Source of the DNA: Buttiauxella sp. B2
GTDB taxonomy: Bacteria; Pseudomonadota; Gammaproteobacteria; Enterobacterales; Enterobacteriaceae
Reading direction: 5' to 3'
Length of the DNA: 64,000 bases
Assembly (NCBI RefSeq): GCF_006376615.1
Contig: NZ_VEXQ01000007.1
Location: 124,001-188,000 of the forward strand
This document shows, piece by piece, positions 56,905-64,000 of this stretch; position 1 is the stretch's first letter, and each line of letters opens with the position of its first letter. The notes beneath the pieces are model-generated. The model had not been told where the DNA came from, did not search any database, and worked only from the letters and a program-made list of their open reading frames with translations. A program made the translations under genes and the position numbers.

Positions 56905-57180
56905 GGTTGATCCGCCGGAAACGAGATGCTTACATTTTATCAGAGTCTTGCCAGAAGTGTTAATTTACAACGTTATTTTTCCGAAGCGCTCTACACATTT
57001 AGTTTCTTCCGTTTGAATGGTTTTATGCTATATGAGGGGATAAAATTAAAGCGTTGGTTGCGTTTTTAAATCAGTGAACCCCGCCGTTACGAGGCTCATA
57101 TAATGCATAATTAATTTTAAACGAATGGCATGATTATAACCGAATTAATCGTGCCGGGTGCTACCGAACCACAACGACCC

Positions 57181-57855
57181 TTAAATAGAGGCAGAGTGAT
57201 CAGGCCCCACAGCTCCAACGTCGCTGATAATGGTGTATTGCACAGCCCCCCCGGTGACCCCAGCAGGTAGTGCGAAGCTTGCGGTACTGCCAGGTGCTAC
57301 ATAAGAGACAGCGGCCAGTTTTTTCCCATCGACGGTTATCTCGTTAAAATTGATGAAACAGGGTGCCTTATTCGTTACCTGTAGGGTATTTCCTGCTGCA
57401 TGGAAACTCAATTTACTGCCCTCTTTCTCAACGTCGGTACCTTTCATCGACGCAGGGCGATAAATGAGCTTGATAGTAGTTTCCACAGCTATTTGCAGAG
57501 TGTTTTTATCACTAGGTGAAGACGGAATACCCTTCACATGCATCCAGTACATCGACTCTTTATCCTGCGGGAGAGCATCGGTCATAATGACTCGCATTAT
57601 GTTTTCTTTATTTCCATCAAGACGATAAAGAGGAGGAGTAATCACAAACGGAGGCTTTTTAGTGGAGCCATCCAGGTTGTCGAGCGTAGTTTGCACCAGA
57701 TATGGGGTGTTATCGGGGTTACGTACACTGATAGAGCCTTCTTTTTTGCTGCCATCATAAAGAAGACGAGTACCACCCACGACCAACGTCGCGCAGGCAT
57801 TATAACTAAAGGTTGCCAACAAGGCCGCGACGATAAAACCAGATGATTTTTTCAA
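57181..57855 (-). CDS. Stand-alone PapD-family fimbrial chaperone, divergent from operon 2
   Basis: About 224 residues. I choose a TTG start at 57855 because GGAG lies six bases upstream and it gives a clean signal peptide (KKSSGFIVAALLATFSYNAC-A); the frame extends to an ATG at 57882. Chaperone landmarks: VGGTRLLYDGSKKEG, FVITPPLYRLDG, and KLIYRPASMK. It is transcribed away from fimbrial operon 2, which has its own chaperone. It may serve a specific subunit or be left from another operon. Confidence 0.87.
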   Translation of the reverse strand: MKKSSGFIVAALLATFSYNACATLVVGGTRLLYDGSKKEGSISVRNPDNTPYLVQTTLDNLDGSTKKPPFVITPPLYRLDGNKENIMRVIMTDALPQDKESMYWMHVKGIPSSPSDKNTLQIAVETTIKLIYRPASMKGTDVEKEGSKLSFHAAGNTLQVTNKAPCFINFNEITVDGKKLAAVSYVAPGSTASFALPAGVTGGAVQYTIISDVGAVGPDHSASI

Positions 57856-57975
57856 AATGTACTCCAAAAGTATTAATCGCATTCCCTACGAGAAGAAGTT
57901 ATGCATCCTTTACAGTTGTAATTAATTTATCTTCACATTAAAAAGCAGTCACCTTTTTTATATTATTTTTGTATA

Positions 57976-58051
57976 TCTATTTTTAGATATTAAATAATAA
58001 ATTCAAATGAAATTCGCCTGTGGTTATTTCAAGAATATATCTAAAAATAGA
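57976..58051. repeat. 15-bp perfect inverted repeat in the fimbrial divergent promoter region
   Basis: TCTATTTTTAGATAT at 57976-57990 recurs inverted as ATATCTAAAAATAGA at 58037-58051, with 46 bp between. The left arm is itself part of a dyad, ATATCTA-TTTT-TAGATAT (57973-57990). The pair sits between the lone chaperone gene and the major fimbrial subunit gene. It could be a pair of regulator operators, a long stem in RNA, or, less likely given the short spacer, recombination sites. Confidence 0.7.
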
Positions 58052-58157
58052 ACATGTATTGTTTGAGATTTTTTTACGAAAAGCGAATTATAGCGACGTC
58101 AACCCAGTGCACCAATTGCACTTCTTAAATCAAATATTATTTTTATCAGGATTAAAT

Positions 58158-58709
58158 ATGAAAAAGACTCTGTTAGCTGTTTTCGCTGTTGCTGCTCTTG
58201 CCGGCATCACCTCTTCTTCTGCATTTGCCGCGGCGAGTTCAATGACCGTTAACGGTGGCACCATTCGCTTCGTGGGTTCAGTAACGGATGCACCTTGCGT
58301 CATCAGCATGGCTTTGAAAGACCACGTTGTCATCATGAAGCAGGTTAAAACCTCACACCTGGACACCGCAGGTCAGGCTTCAGGCCAACCGACTGCCTTT
58401 ACTGTTGACCTGGAAGATTGCGATACATCTACCTACACCAATGCCTCTATTACATTCAACGGAACACCTGACGCTGATGTTGCAACTGCAATGAAAAATG
58501 AAGCGACCAGCGGTGCGGCAACTAACGTAGCCTTGCAGCTGTACGGCCCGGATGGCGCAGTATTGAATCTGGGTGATGCATCATCAGCATACACACTGAT
58601 TGATGGCACAAACAAAATTCCATTCACCGTTGATTATATTGCTACAGCCGCCGCTGCTACTGCTGGCGCTGTACAAGGAACCTCAACGTTGCAGATTACA
58701 TATTCTTAA
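58158..58709 (+). CDS. Major fimbrial subunit of operon 2
   Basis: A 183-residue FimA-type pilin with signal peptide 1-24 (SSAFA). Cys pair DAPCVIS and LEDCDTS, and terminal strand TSTLQITYS with the penultimate Tyr. The frame opens at 58020, but MKKTLLAVFAVAALAG at 58158 with AGG seven bases upstream is clearly the start. An Ala/Thr-rich run (YIATAAAATAGAVQGTS) near residues 158-174 resembles low-complexity acceptor regions of O-glycosylated pilins. A perfect 12-bp hairpin follows the stop. Confidence 0.9.
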   Translation: MKKTLLAVFAVAALAGITSSSAFAAASSMTVNGGTIRFVGSVTDAPCVISMALKDHVVIMKQVKTSHLDTAGQASGQPTAFTVDLEDCDTSTYTNASITFNGTPDADVATAMKNEATSGAATNVALQLYGPDGAVLNLGDASSAYTLIDGTNKIPFTVDYIATAAAATAGAVQGTSTLQITYS

Positions 58710-58718
58710 TTCTGCCTG

Positions 58719-58749
58719 AAACCCCTTTGCCGTTAATGCAAAGGGGTTT
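58719..58749 (+). promoter_or_regulatory. Intercistronic hairpin after the major subunit gene of operon 2
   Basis: AAACCCCTTTGC at 58719-58730 pairs perfectly with GCAAAGGGGTTT at 58738-58749 around CGTTAAT. It is followed by C-rich sequence, with only TTT at the end of the stem, so it is likely an attenuator or 3'-end stabiliser that raises major subunit expression over downstream genes. Confidence 0.78.
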
Positions 58750-58776
58750 CCCCCTCCTGGACTGAGGTTATTCATT

Positions 58777-59316
58777 ATGAATAAAAGCATCATTCGTCTT
58801 GGTATTTTGCTGCTTCTGAGTGCCCAGCAAAGTTATGCAGCAACCTCGCTGAATACTGATGGTGGCTCGCTGCTCTTTTCTGGAAACCTGGTCAATACCC
58901 CGTGCAGTATTGAGTTGCGTTCATTACATCAGGTTGTGGTCATGGGGCAAATCAAAAGCAATATGCTCACTGAGCCTGGTACCTGGGCAGGTGCAACTAA
59001 TTTTCGTGTCTGGCTGACAGATTGTGATCCTACAGTGCGTAATACAGCAAGTGTGGCTTTCACTGGTACGCCTGATGCACAGGACCCCCAGGTATTCAAA
59101 ATAGATGGAATGAGTAACTCAGCAACAGATGTTGGCATCGGAATATTCGACAGCCAGGACAAACTTCTGGCGCCAAACAGTGCGCCAGAAACATGGCTCC
59201 CCTTACAAGAAGGGAGCAATGCACTGTTCTACACCGCTAAATATCGTGCTGTCGGCGAAAATGTTCAACCTGGTGTCGCCACTGCTTCAGTGAATTTCAC
59301 TGTTTTATATCAGTAA
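58777..59316 (+). CDS. Fimbrial subunit (minor pilin) of operon 2
   Basis: A 179-residue pilin with signal peptide 1-21 (QSYA). Cys pair NTPCSIE and LTDCDPT, and terminal strand ASVNFTVLYQ. It is a diverged paralogue of the major subunit (shared VVVMGQIKSNML and FTGTPDA segments). Its position between the major subunit and the chaperone suggests an adaptor or terminator role. Confidence 0.87.
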   Translation: MNKSIIRLGILLLLSAQQSYAATSLNTDGGSLLFSGNLVNTPCSIELRSLHQVVVMGQIKSNMLTEPGTWAGATNFRVWLTDCDPTVRNTASVAFTGTPDAQDPQVFKIDGMSNSATDVGIGIFDSQDKLLAPNSAPETWLPLQEGSNALFYTAKYRAVGENVQPGVATASVNFTVLYQ

Positions 59317-59382
59317 CACTTAATACCTCAGCAGTATCACTAATTGCATGCCAGTCATGCTTAATCATTCGGAAACCAGAAA

Positions 59383-60093
59383 ATGAAATTTAATACCACC
59401 CCGCTGTTTGCAAAGCGTAAATCAGCCGTCGCTATTTGCGCATTAACAGCCATGATGGCTCTGGGAACGAGCAACTTTGCACACGCAGGAGGCGTCGCTT
59501 TAGGTTCTACTCGTCTAATTTATCCGCAGGGAAATAAACAAGTAGAAATGAATATTTCTAATACAGACAAACAGGATGGCTATTTAATTCAGTCATGGGT
59601 ATCTACTCCTGATGGTAAAAAGGATAATGATTTTGTCATTACCCCTCCGTTATTTTTATTGAAACCAACAAAAGATAATGTGCTGCGTATTATGTATACC
59701 GGCCCGCAATTAACAGCCGATAAAGAGACGCTGTTTTATTTGAACAGCAAAGCTATTCCATCAGCAGAAAGTAATACAGCCCAGCAAAATGCCCTGCAGA
59801 TAGCGACACAAAGCACCATTAAGATGTTTATGCGCCCTGCCAATCTGAGTGTGAAATCGTCTGAAGCACCAGGCATGTTGCATTGCAAAATGAACGGTTC
59901 AACTCTGCAAGTCACTAACCCATCACCTTATTTCGTGACCCTGGTGAACTTTACTGCTGGCGGTCAAAAGCTTCCAAATACCATGGTGCCACCAAAAGAC
60001 AGTGTCACAGTGAAAGCGGCTGCCGGGGCGGTTGCATTCCAGACGATGAATGATTTTGGTGCTATGACAACGGCGCAATCCTGTAAGAGCTAA
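59383..60093 (+). CDS. Periplasmic fimbrial chaperone of operon 2 (PapD family)
   Basis: A 236-residue chaperone with signal peptide 1-35 (NFAHA). Landmarks: LGSTRLIYPQGNKQVEM with the conserved Arg, FVITPPLFLLKP, and KMFMRPANL with the basic partner. The tail contains two Cys (LHCKMN and QSCKS), which may form a disulfide. It lies 66 bp after the minor pilin and 17 bp before the usher. Confidence 0.92.
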   Translation: MKFNTTPLFAKRKSAVAICALTAMMALGTSNFAHAGGVALGSTRLIYPQGNKQVEMNISNTDKQDGYLIQSWVSTPDGKKDNDFVITPPLFLLKPTKDNVLRIMYTGPQLTADKETLFYLNSKAIPSAESNTAQQNALQIATQSTIKMFMRPANLSVKSSEAPGMLHCKMNGSTLQVTNPSPYFVTLVNFTAGGQKLPNTMVPPKDSVTVKAAAGAVAFQTMNDFGAMTTAQSCKS

Positions 60094-60110
60094 TCAGAAG
60101 GTAAAGCGAC

Positions 60111-62756
60111 GTGATGAGTATCCCTGGCAAATTATCGAACTCTCGGAAAATATTCTGGAAATTATCTCCGCTGGCATTTTTTATTTGTACGAGTCTGTTT
60201 ACCGGACAGGCTGCCGCAGAGAGCTATTTCAACCCAGCCTTTTTATCAAACGGCACAGGTCAAACAGCGGATCTTTCCAGCTTTGAGCGTAACGGCCAGG
60301 CTCCAGGTACTTATCGTGTTGATGTTTATTTGAATAACGACCTGGTGACCAGCCAGGATATTGAATTCAAATCGCATAAAGAAGTTGACCCAGACGGCAA
60401 ATATCCTGTGGATGACACAGGGCTTGTTGCCTGCCTGTCGGCCAAAAAACTGGCCGATATGGGGATTGACATTGCAATCCCTGAAGAGAAAAAACAGTCG
60501 GCTGAGGGAAGTTGTGTCGATATCGCGTCGTTAATCGAAGGCGCAAAAGCCAGCTTCGACTTCTCTCAGCTTCGTCTGGATATTAACGTTCCACAGGCGT
60601 TTACCCGCAATACCGCGCGTGGCTATATTCCACCAGAAAAGTGGGACCAGGGGATCAACGCATTGCTGTTGAATTACACCTTCAGCGGTTCTAACAGTAG
60701 CGATCGTACCAACGGTAAAAGCAGCAGCCACTTTTTAGGTCTGAACAGTGGGATTAACGTGGGGCCATGGCGCTATCGCGATTATTCAACGTTTAACCGC
60801 AGTACCAGCAGCAATGGTACAACGACCAGCCAGTGGCAGAATGTTAACAGCTATATTGAGCGCACCATCATTCCTATGAAGGCGGAATTGGTCGCTGGTG
60901 ACAGCAACACTTCTGGTGATGTTTTTGACAGTATGGGGTTTCGCGGGGTGCAACTGGCATCCGATGACAACATGTTGCCGGACAGCTTGAGAGGCTTTGC
61001 CCCTACGGTACGCGGTATTGCCAAAAGCAACGCTCAGGTCACCATCAAACAAAATGGCTATGTGGTTTATCAGACCAACGTTTCAGCCGGTGCTTTTGCC
61101 ATCGACGATCTTTTCCCGACCTCTTCCAGCGGTGACCTTGCCGTTGAGATAAAAGAGGCCGATGGTTCACTGACCAATTACACCGTGCCATATTCAGCTG
61201 TACCGATGCTGCAACGTGAAGGCCGTGTCAAATACGCCTTCACCGCAGGTAAGTACCGCACCAGTAACGATCAACAAGATGACGTGGCCTTTGGCCAGGG
61301 CACGCTCATTTGGGGCCTTTCGCACGGTGTGACCGCCTATGGTGGTACCCAGTTTACCAGTGATTACAAATCACTGGCGTTAGGTCTTGGCTTCAATATG
61401 GGCGATTTTGGGGCCGTTTCTGCTGATATCACCAGCGCACAAAGTACCCTGGCCGATGATACCAATCACACCGGGCAATCCCTGCGCTTGCTGTATGCCA
61501 AGTCGCTTAACGATTTGGGCACCAACTTCCAGCTACTGGGATACCGTTATTCCACCTCTGGCTACTACACGCTGGCGGACACGACTTATAAACACATGGA
61601 TGGCTACAACAGCGATCCGAACAATACCGATAATGACATTAATAACGATCATCCGAGTTGGTATGACTATTACAACCTGTACTACACCAAACGCGGCAAA
61701 ATTCAGGTCAATATCTCGCAGCCGTTAGGTAATTATGGTTCTGTTTATCTCAGCGGCAGCCAGCAGTCGTACTGGCATACCGACGATAAAGACACACTGG
61801 TACAGTTTGGTTACAACACCACCTGGCATGACGTCAACATTGGCCTGAGCTACAGCTACAGTCTCTCTTCCGGCCAACCGGAGGCAGACCGCTCGGTTGC
61901 TTTGAATATCTCACTCCCGCTCAGTAAATGGTTATCGCCGAACTCGGGGACAGACAGTACAGGTAATGATGCATTTGCAACTTACAGCGCCAGCAAAGAT
62001 AACCATGGCAGCGTAACCCAGAACGCAGGTGTGAGCGGCACGCTGCTACAAGACCACAACCTGAGCTACAGCGTGCAGGAAGGTTATGCAAACCAGGGCG
62101 CGGGCAATAGCGGTAACGCCAGCCTTGCCTACCAAGGCGGTTACGGTAATGCCAACGTGGGTTATAGCTACAGCGACAACGGCGATTACCAGCAAGTTAC
62201 CTATGGTGTGTCAGGTGGCGTGATAGCACACAGCCATGGTGTCACGCTGAGCCAGCCGTTAGGGGAAACCAACGTGCTGATTGAAGCACCAGGTGCCGAT
62301 AACGTAAAAGTTGATAACACCACTGGCGTGAAAACAGACTGGCGTGGCTATGCCGTGGTGCCGTTTGCCACTAACTACCGTAAAAACCGTCTGGCGCTTG
62401 ATACCACGTCCTTGGGTGACCAGGTTGATCTTGAGAATGCTGTAGTGGACGTCGTACCGACTAAAGGTGCGGTCGTACGGGCCAAGTTTATGGCCCATGC
62501 GGGTATTCGCGCATTGATAACTCTGTTGCACAACAATGAACCTGTTCCATTCGGCGCCACGGTATCACGTGACGATGAAGGTGCTGCGAGCATTGTGGCG
62601 GACGACGGGCAGGTTTACCTCTCCGGTCTGGCAGAGAAAGGGGTGCTGAAAGTCCAGTGGGGTAACGAAGCAAGCCAGACCTGCTCGGCAAATTACCAAC
62701 TGCCAAAAGATGCAGAAAAAAGTCCGATTGCCAAAGTTACCGTAATTTGCCGTTAA
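60111..62756 (+). CDS. Outer-membrane fimbrial usher of operon 2 (FimD family)
   Basis: An 881-residue usher. Signal region to about 36 (TGQAAA), N-terminal domain starting ESYFNPAFLSNGTGQTADLS, barrel and plug (RGFAPTVRGIAKSNAQVTIK near residue 296), and C-terminal domains with paired Cys (SQTCSANYQ and VTVICR). The usher core KYAFTAGKYR and YLSGSQQSYWHTD are typical. A GTG at 60111 or the ATG at 60114 could start it; GAAGG lies upstream. It resembles FimD more than the first usher does. Confidence 0.95.
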   Translation: MMSIPGKLSNSRKIFWKLSPLAFFICTSLFTGQAAAESYFNPAFLSNGTGQTADLSSFERNGQAPGTYRVDVYLNNDLVTSQDIEFKSHKEVDPDGKYPVDDTGLVACLSAKKLADMGIDIAIPEEKKQSAEGSCVDIASLIEGAKASFDFSQLRLDINVPQAFTRNTARGYIPPEKWDQGINALLLNYTFSGSNSSDRTNGKSSSHFLGLNSGINVGPWRYRDYSTFNRSTSSNGTTTSQWQNVNSYIERTIIPMKAELVAGDSNTSGDVFDSMGFRGVQLASDDNMLPDSLRGFAPTVRGIAKSNAQVTIKQNGYVVYQTNVSAGAFAIDDLFPTSSSGDLAVEIKEADGSLTNYTVPYSAVPMLQREGRVKYAFTAGKYRTSNDQQDDVAFGQGTLIWGLSHGVTAYGGTQFTSDYKSLALGLGFNMGDFGAVSADITSAQSTLADDTNHTGQSLRLLYAKSLNDLGTNFQLLGYRYSTSGYYTLADTTYKHMDGYNSDPNNTDNDINNDHPSWYDYYNLYYTKRGKIQVNISQPLGNYGSVYLSGSQQSYWHTDDKDTLVQFGYNTTWHDVNIGLSYSYSLSSGQPEADRSVALNISLPLSKWLSPNSGTDSTGNDAFATYSASKDNHGSVTQNAGVSGTLLQDHNLSYSVQEGYANQGAGNSGNASLAYQGGYGNANVGYSYSDNGDYQQVTYGVSGGVIAHSHGVTLSQPLGETNVLIEAPGADNVKVDNTTGVKTDWRGYAVVPFATNYRKNRLALDTTSLGDQVDLENAVVDVVPTKGAVVRAKFMAHAGIRALITLLHNNEPVPFGATVSRDDEGAASIVADDGQVYLSGLAEKGVLKVQWGNEASQTCSANYQLPKDAEKSPIAKVTVICR

Positions 62757-62770
62757 GGCAGGAAGAATTG

Positions 62771-63286
62771 ATGAAAATAACTTACTTAATTGCCTCAGCA
62801 TTATATTGCGTCTGTTTAATTAATAGCGCCCACGCTGATGACGTTGCTATTAATATTGGCGGTACCATCGTCGACAATACCTGTATCGTATCGCTGCAAT
62901 CGCAGGACGTTAAACTGGGTAATGTCGCGGCCAATCAGTTTCAGAAAGCCGGAGATATGTCTCCGGTACAGCCTTTTACCATCAGCCTGGAAAAATGCAG
63001 TTCCTCAGTCAGTAACACCACGGTGACATTTTCCGGCAACCCGGACGTGACAAACCCGAATTTGTTAGCGGTTGATGCGGGGGCAAATACAGCAAGCGGG
63101 TTAGGCGTCGCCATTTATGACAAATCCCAGACTCTGTTGCCATTAGGGCAAGCGAGCACCCAATATGACCTGAACGGCCAAAGTTCAGCCACATTGCAGT
63201 TTTTCGCCCGTTATATGGCAACACAAAGCAATGTGGCCTCCGGGGATGCAACCGCAACGGCAACATTCGTTGTGAACTATGCGTGA
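62771..63286 (+). CDS. Minor fimbrial subunit of operon 2 (FimF/FimG-like)
   Basis: A 171-residue pilin with signal peptide 1-19 (NSAHA). Cys pair DNTCIVS and LEKCSSS, and terminal strand ATATATFVVNYA. Start MKITYLIASAL at 62771 after AGGAAG; the frame opens further upstream at 62747 inside usher sequence. Short length without a lectin domain suggests a tip adaptor; no two-domain adhesin is visible in this operon before the window ends. Its stop overlaps the next start by eight bases. Confidence 0.87.
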   Translation: MKITYLIASALYCVCLINSAHADDVAINIGGTIVDNTCIVSLQSQDVKLGNVAANQFQKAGDMSPVQPFTISLEKCSSSVSNTTVTFSGNPDVTNPNLLAVDAGANTASGLGVAIYDKSQTLLPLGQASTQYDLNGQSSATLQFFARYMATQSNVASGDATATATFVVNYA

Positions 63287-64000
63287 ACATGCTTTAACAC
63301 TGCCCGCCCGGTTTAAATTCCCACGTCCAGCCAGTGCCCTACAGTGGCTGGTTTTTCTTTCTGGAATCTACTGGATAGTCATCCTCGAAATCCCCTGGTT
63401 AAATAACGGTGGTTACGGCTTCACATTGCCATACAACCTGGTGTGCTGGGCCGTAATGTGCCTGATGGTTGTACCCGTAGCACTGCTGTTAAAAGAATGC
63501 CGTTGTTCGCGAACCGCATTATGGCTGGCAGGCGGGGCATTGTTAATGACGCTACCCGCGTTATGGTCAGCAAACCATGACGGCCTGCGCGCCTCACTAC
63601 CCCGGTTGACGGGCCTATGGGGTGGTGTCGTTTTCTATTTTGCTCTGCTACAGGTGCGCTTTACCCCTCGTTCGAAAGTACAACTGTTGGTTCTGCTAGC
63701 CATTGCTACCGTTATCCTGTCTGGCATCACACTCACATGTATCTGGTTGCCTGGCTCGTTGCCTGGCACATTACGGCAGTTAGCCGAAAAGTACGGTCCC
63801 AGTGGCTTTGGGATATTTGAGCAGCGCAACGTTAATGCCTCTTTCCTGGCAACCGGCTTAATGGCCATGCTGGCGCTGCTGGCATTTAGCCGGCTTAACC
63901 TTCTGCGTACGTGGCTGTTATGCAGCGGCACCATTATCGTCACCGCCACGCTGTTACTGACACAATCCCGTATCGGCTGGATAGGGGGGGCGGTGGTGAT
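63279..64000 (+). CDS. PglL-like O-oligosaccharyltransferase / Wzy-type membrane protein (partial)
   Basis: An open frame from ATG 63279 (MREHALTLPARFKFPRPASA) runs past the window end, at least 240 codons. At least six or seven membrane helices are visible. Between them, GPSGFGIFEQRNVNASFLAT matches the hallmark periplasmic segment of PglL-family protein O-oligosaccharyltransferases (pattern G-FQQ-NV-ASF-ATG), and TQSRIGWIGG resembles the following helix. PglL enzymes transfer lipid-linked glycan to pilins in the periplasm. Its start overlaps the minor pilin stop by eight bases, so it is coupled to the fimbrial operon. An O-antigen ligase or polymerase role is the main alternative. Confidence 0.72.
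   Translation, partial: MREHALTLPARFKFPRPASALQWLVFLSGIYWIVILEIPWLNNGGYGFTLPYNLVCWAVMCLMVVPVALLLKECRCSRTALWLAGGALLMTLPALWSANHDGLRASLPRLTGLWGGVVFYFALLQVRFTPRSKVQLLVLLAIATVILSGITLTCIWLPGSLPGTLRQLAEKYGPSGFGIFEQRNVNASFLATGLMAMLALLAFSRLNLLRTWLLCSGTIIVTATLLLTQSRIGWIGGAVV

Noticed and set aside
57976-58051. A fimS-like invertible promoter
   Set aside because: The repeats are perfect, but the 46-bp spacer is far shorter than fimS and no FimB/FimE-type recombinase gene is in the window; kept only as operator or structure candidate.

Overview
The window looks like a chromosome segment of an enterobacterium (Enterobacterales, most likely Enterobacteriaceae). Two blocks are close to Escherichia coli in gene content and order: tusA-yhhQ-dcrB-yhhS-yhhT at 1.4-5.6 kb, and yhiN-pitA-uspB-uspA-rsmJ-prlC-rlmJ-gor at 31.5-42.6 kb. 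Two ERIC repeats in the second block fit this assignment. I cannot name the genus from sequence alone.

Layout. 0-1.2 kb: end of a TRAP transporter operon. 1.4-5.6 kb: core block, with a well-formed preQ1-I riboswitch candidate ahead of yhhQ. 5.6-16.8 kb: accessory region with a degenerate M24-type protein, a five-gene chaperone-usher operon on the minus strand, a divergent CsgD-like regulator, a Rob-like regulator, an MFS pump and a gene-poor stretch with transposase debris. 16.8-23.0 kb: a glycogen cluster reduced to glgB-glgC-glgP; glgX is missing and glgA survives only as a short 3' scar. 23.1-31.1 kb: a second Rob-like regulator, an IS903-type remnant, a CSS-motif EAL phosphodiesterase, a MarA-like regulator, yibIH, a MarT/FidL-type pair and a LuxR-type regulator. 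31.5-42.6 kb: second core block, in which dtpB is absent and an acid phosphatase sits between prlC and rlmJ. 43-63 kb: an adhesion region. It carries a four-gene trimeric autotransporter operon (helical exported protein, 1492-residue YadA-type adhesin, TpgA-like anchor lipoprotein, exported unknown), many regulators, and a second chaperone-usher operon. That operon runs directly into a PglL-like O-oligosaccharyltransferase, cut by the window end.

How the parts may work together (inference). The accessory regions are dominated by surface attachment: two chaperone-usher fimbriae and one trimeric autotransporter. They also hold about a dozen transcription regulators, mostly DNA-binding domains without recognised input modules: four LuxR-type, three AraC-type, three ToxR/CadC-type winged helix and two IprA-like, plus two FidL-like partners and a c-di-GMP phosphodiesterase. 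This suggests a regulatory hub that selects among adhesins. The least ordinary features are the fimbrial operon translationally coupled to a protein O-glycosylation enzyme, the TpgA-equipped adhesin operon whose adhesin gene has a nine-G tract, and the glg cluster lacking glycogen synthase.
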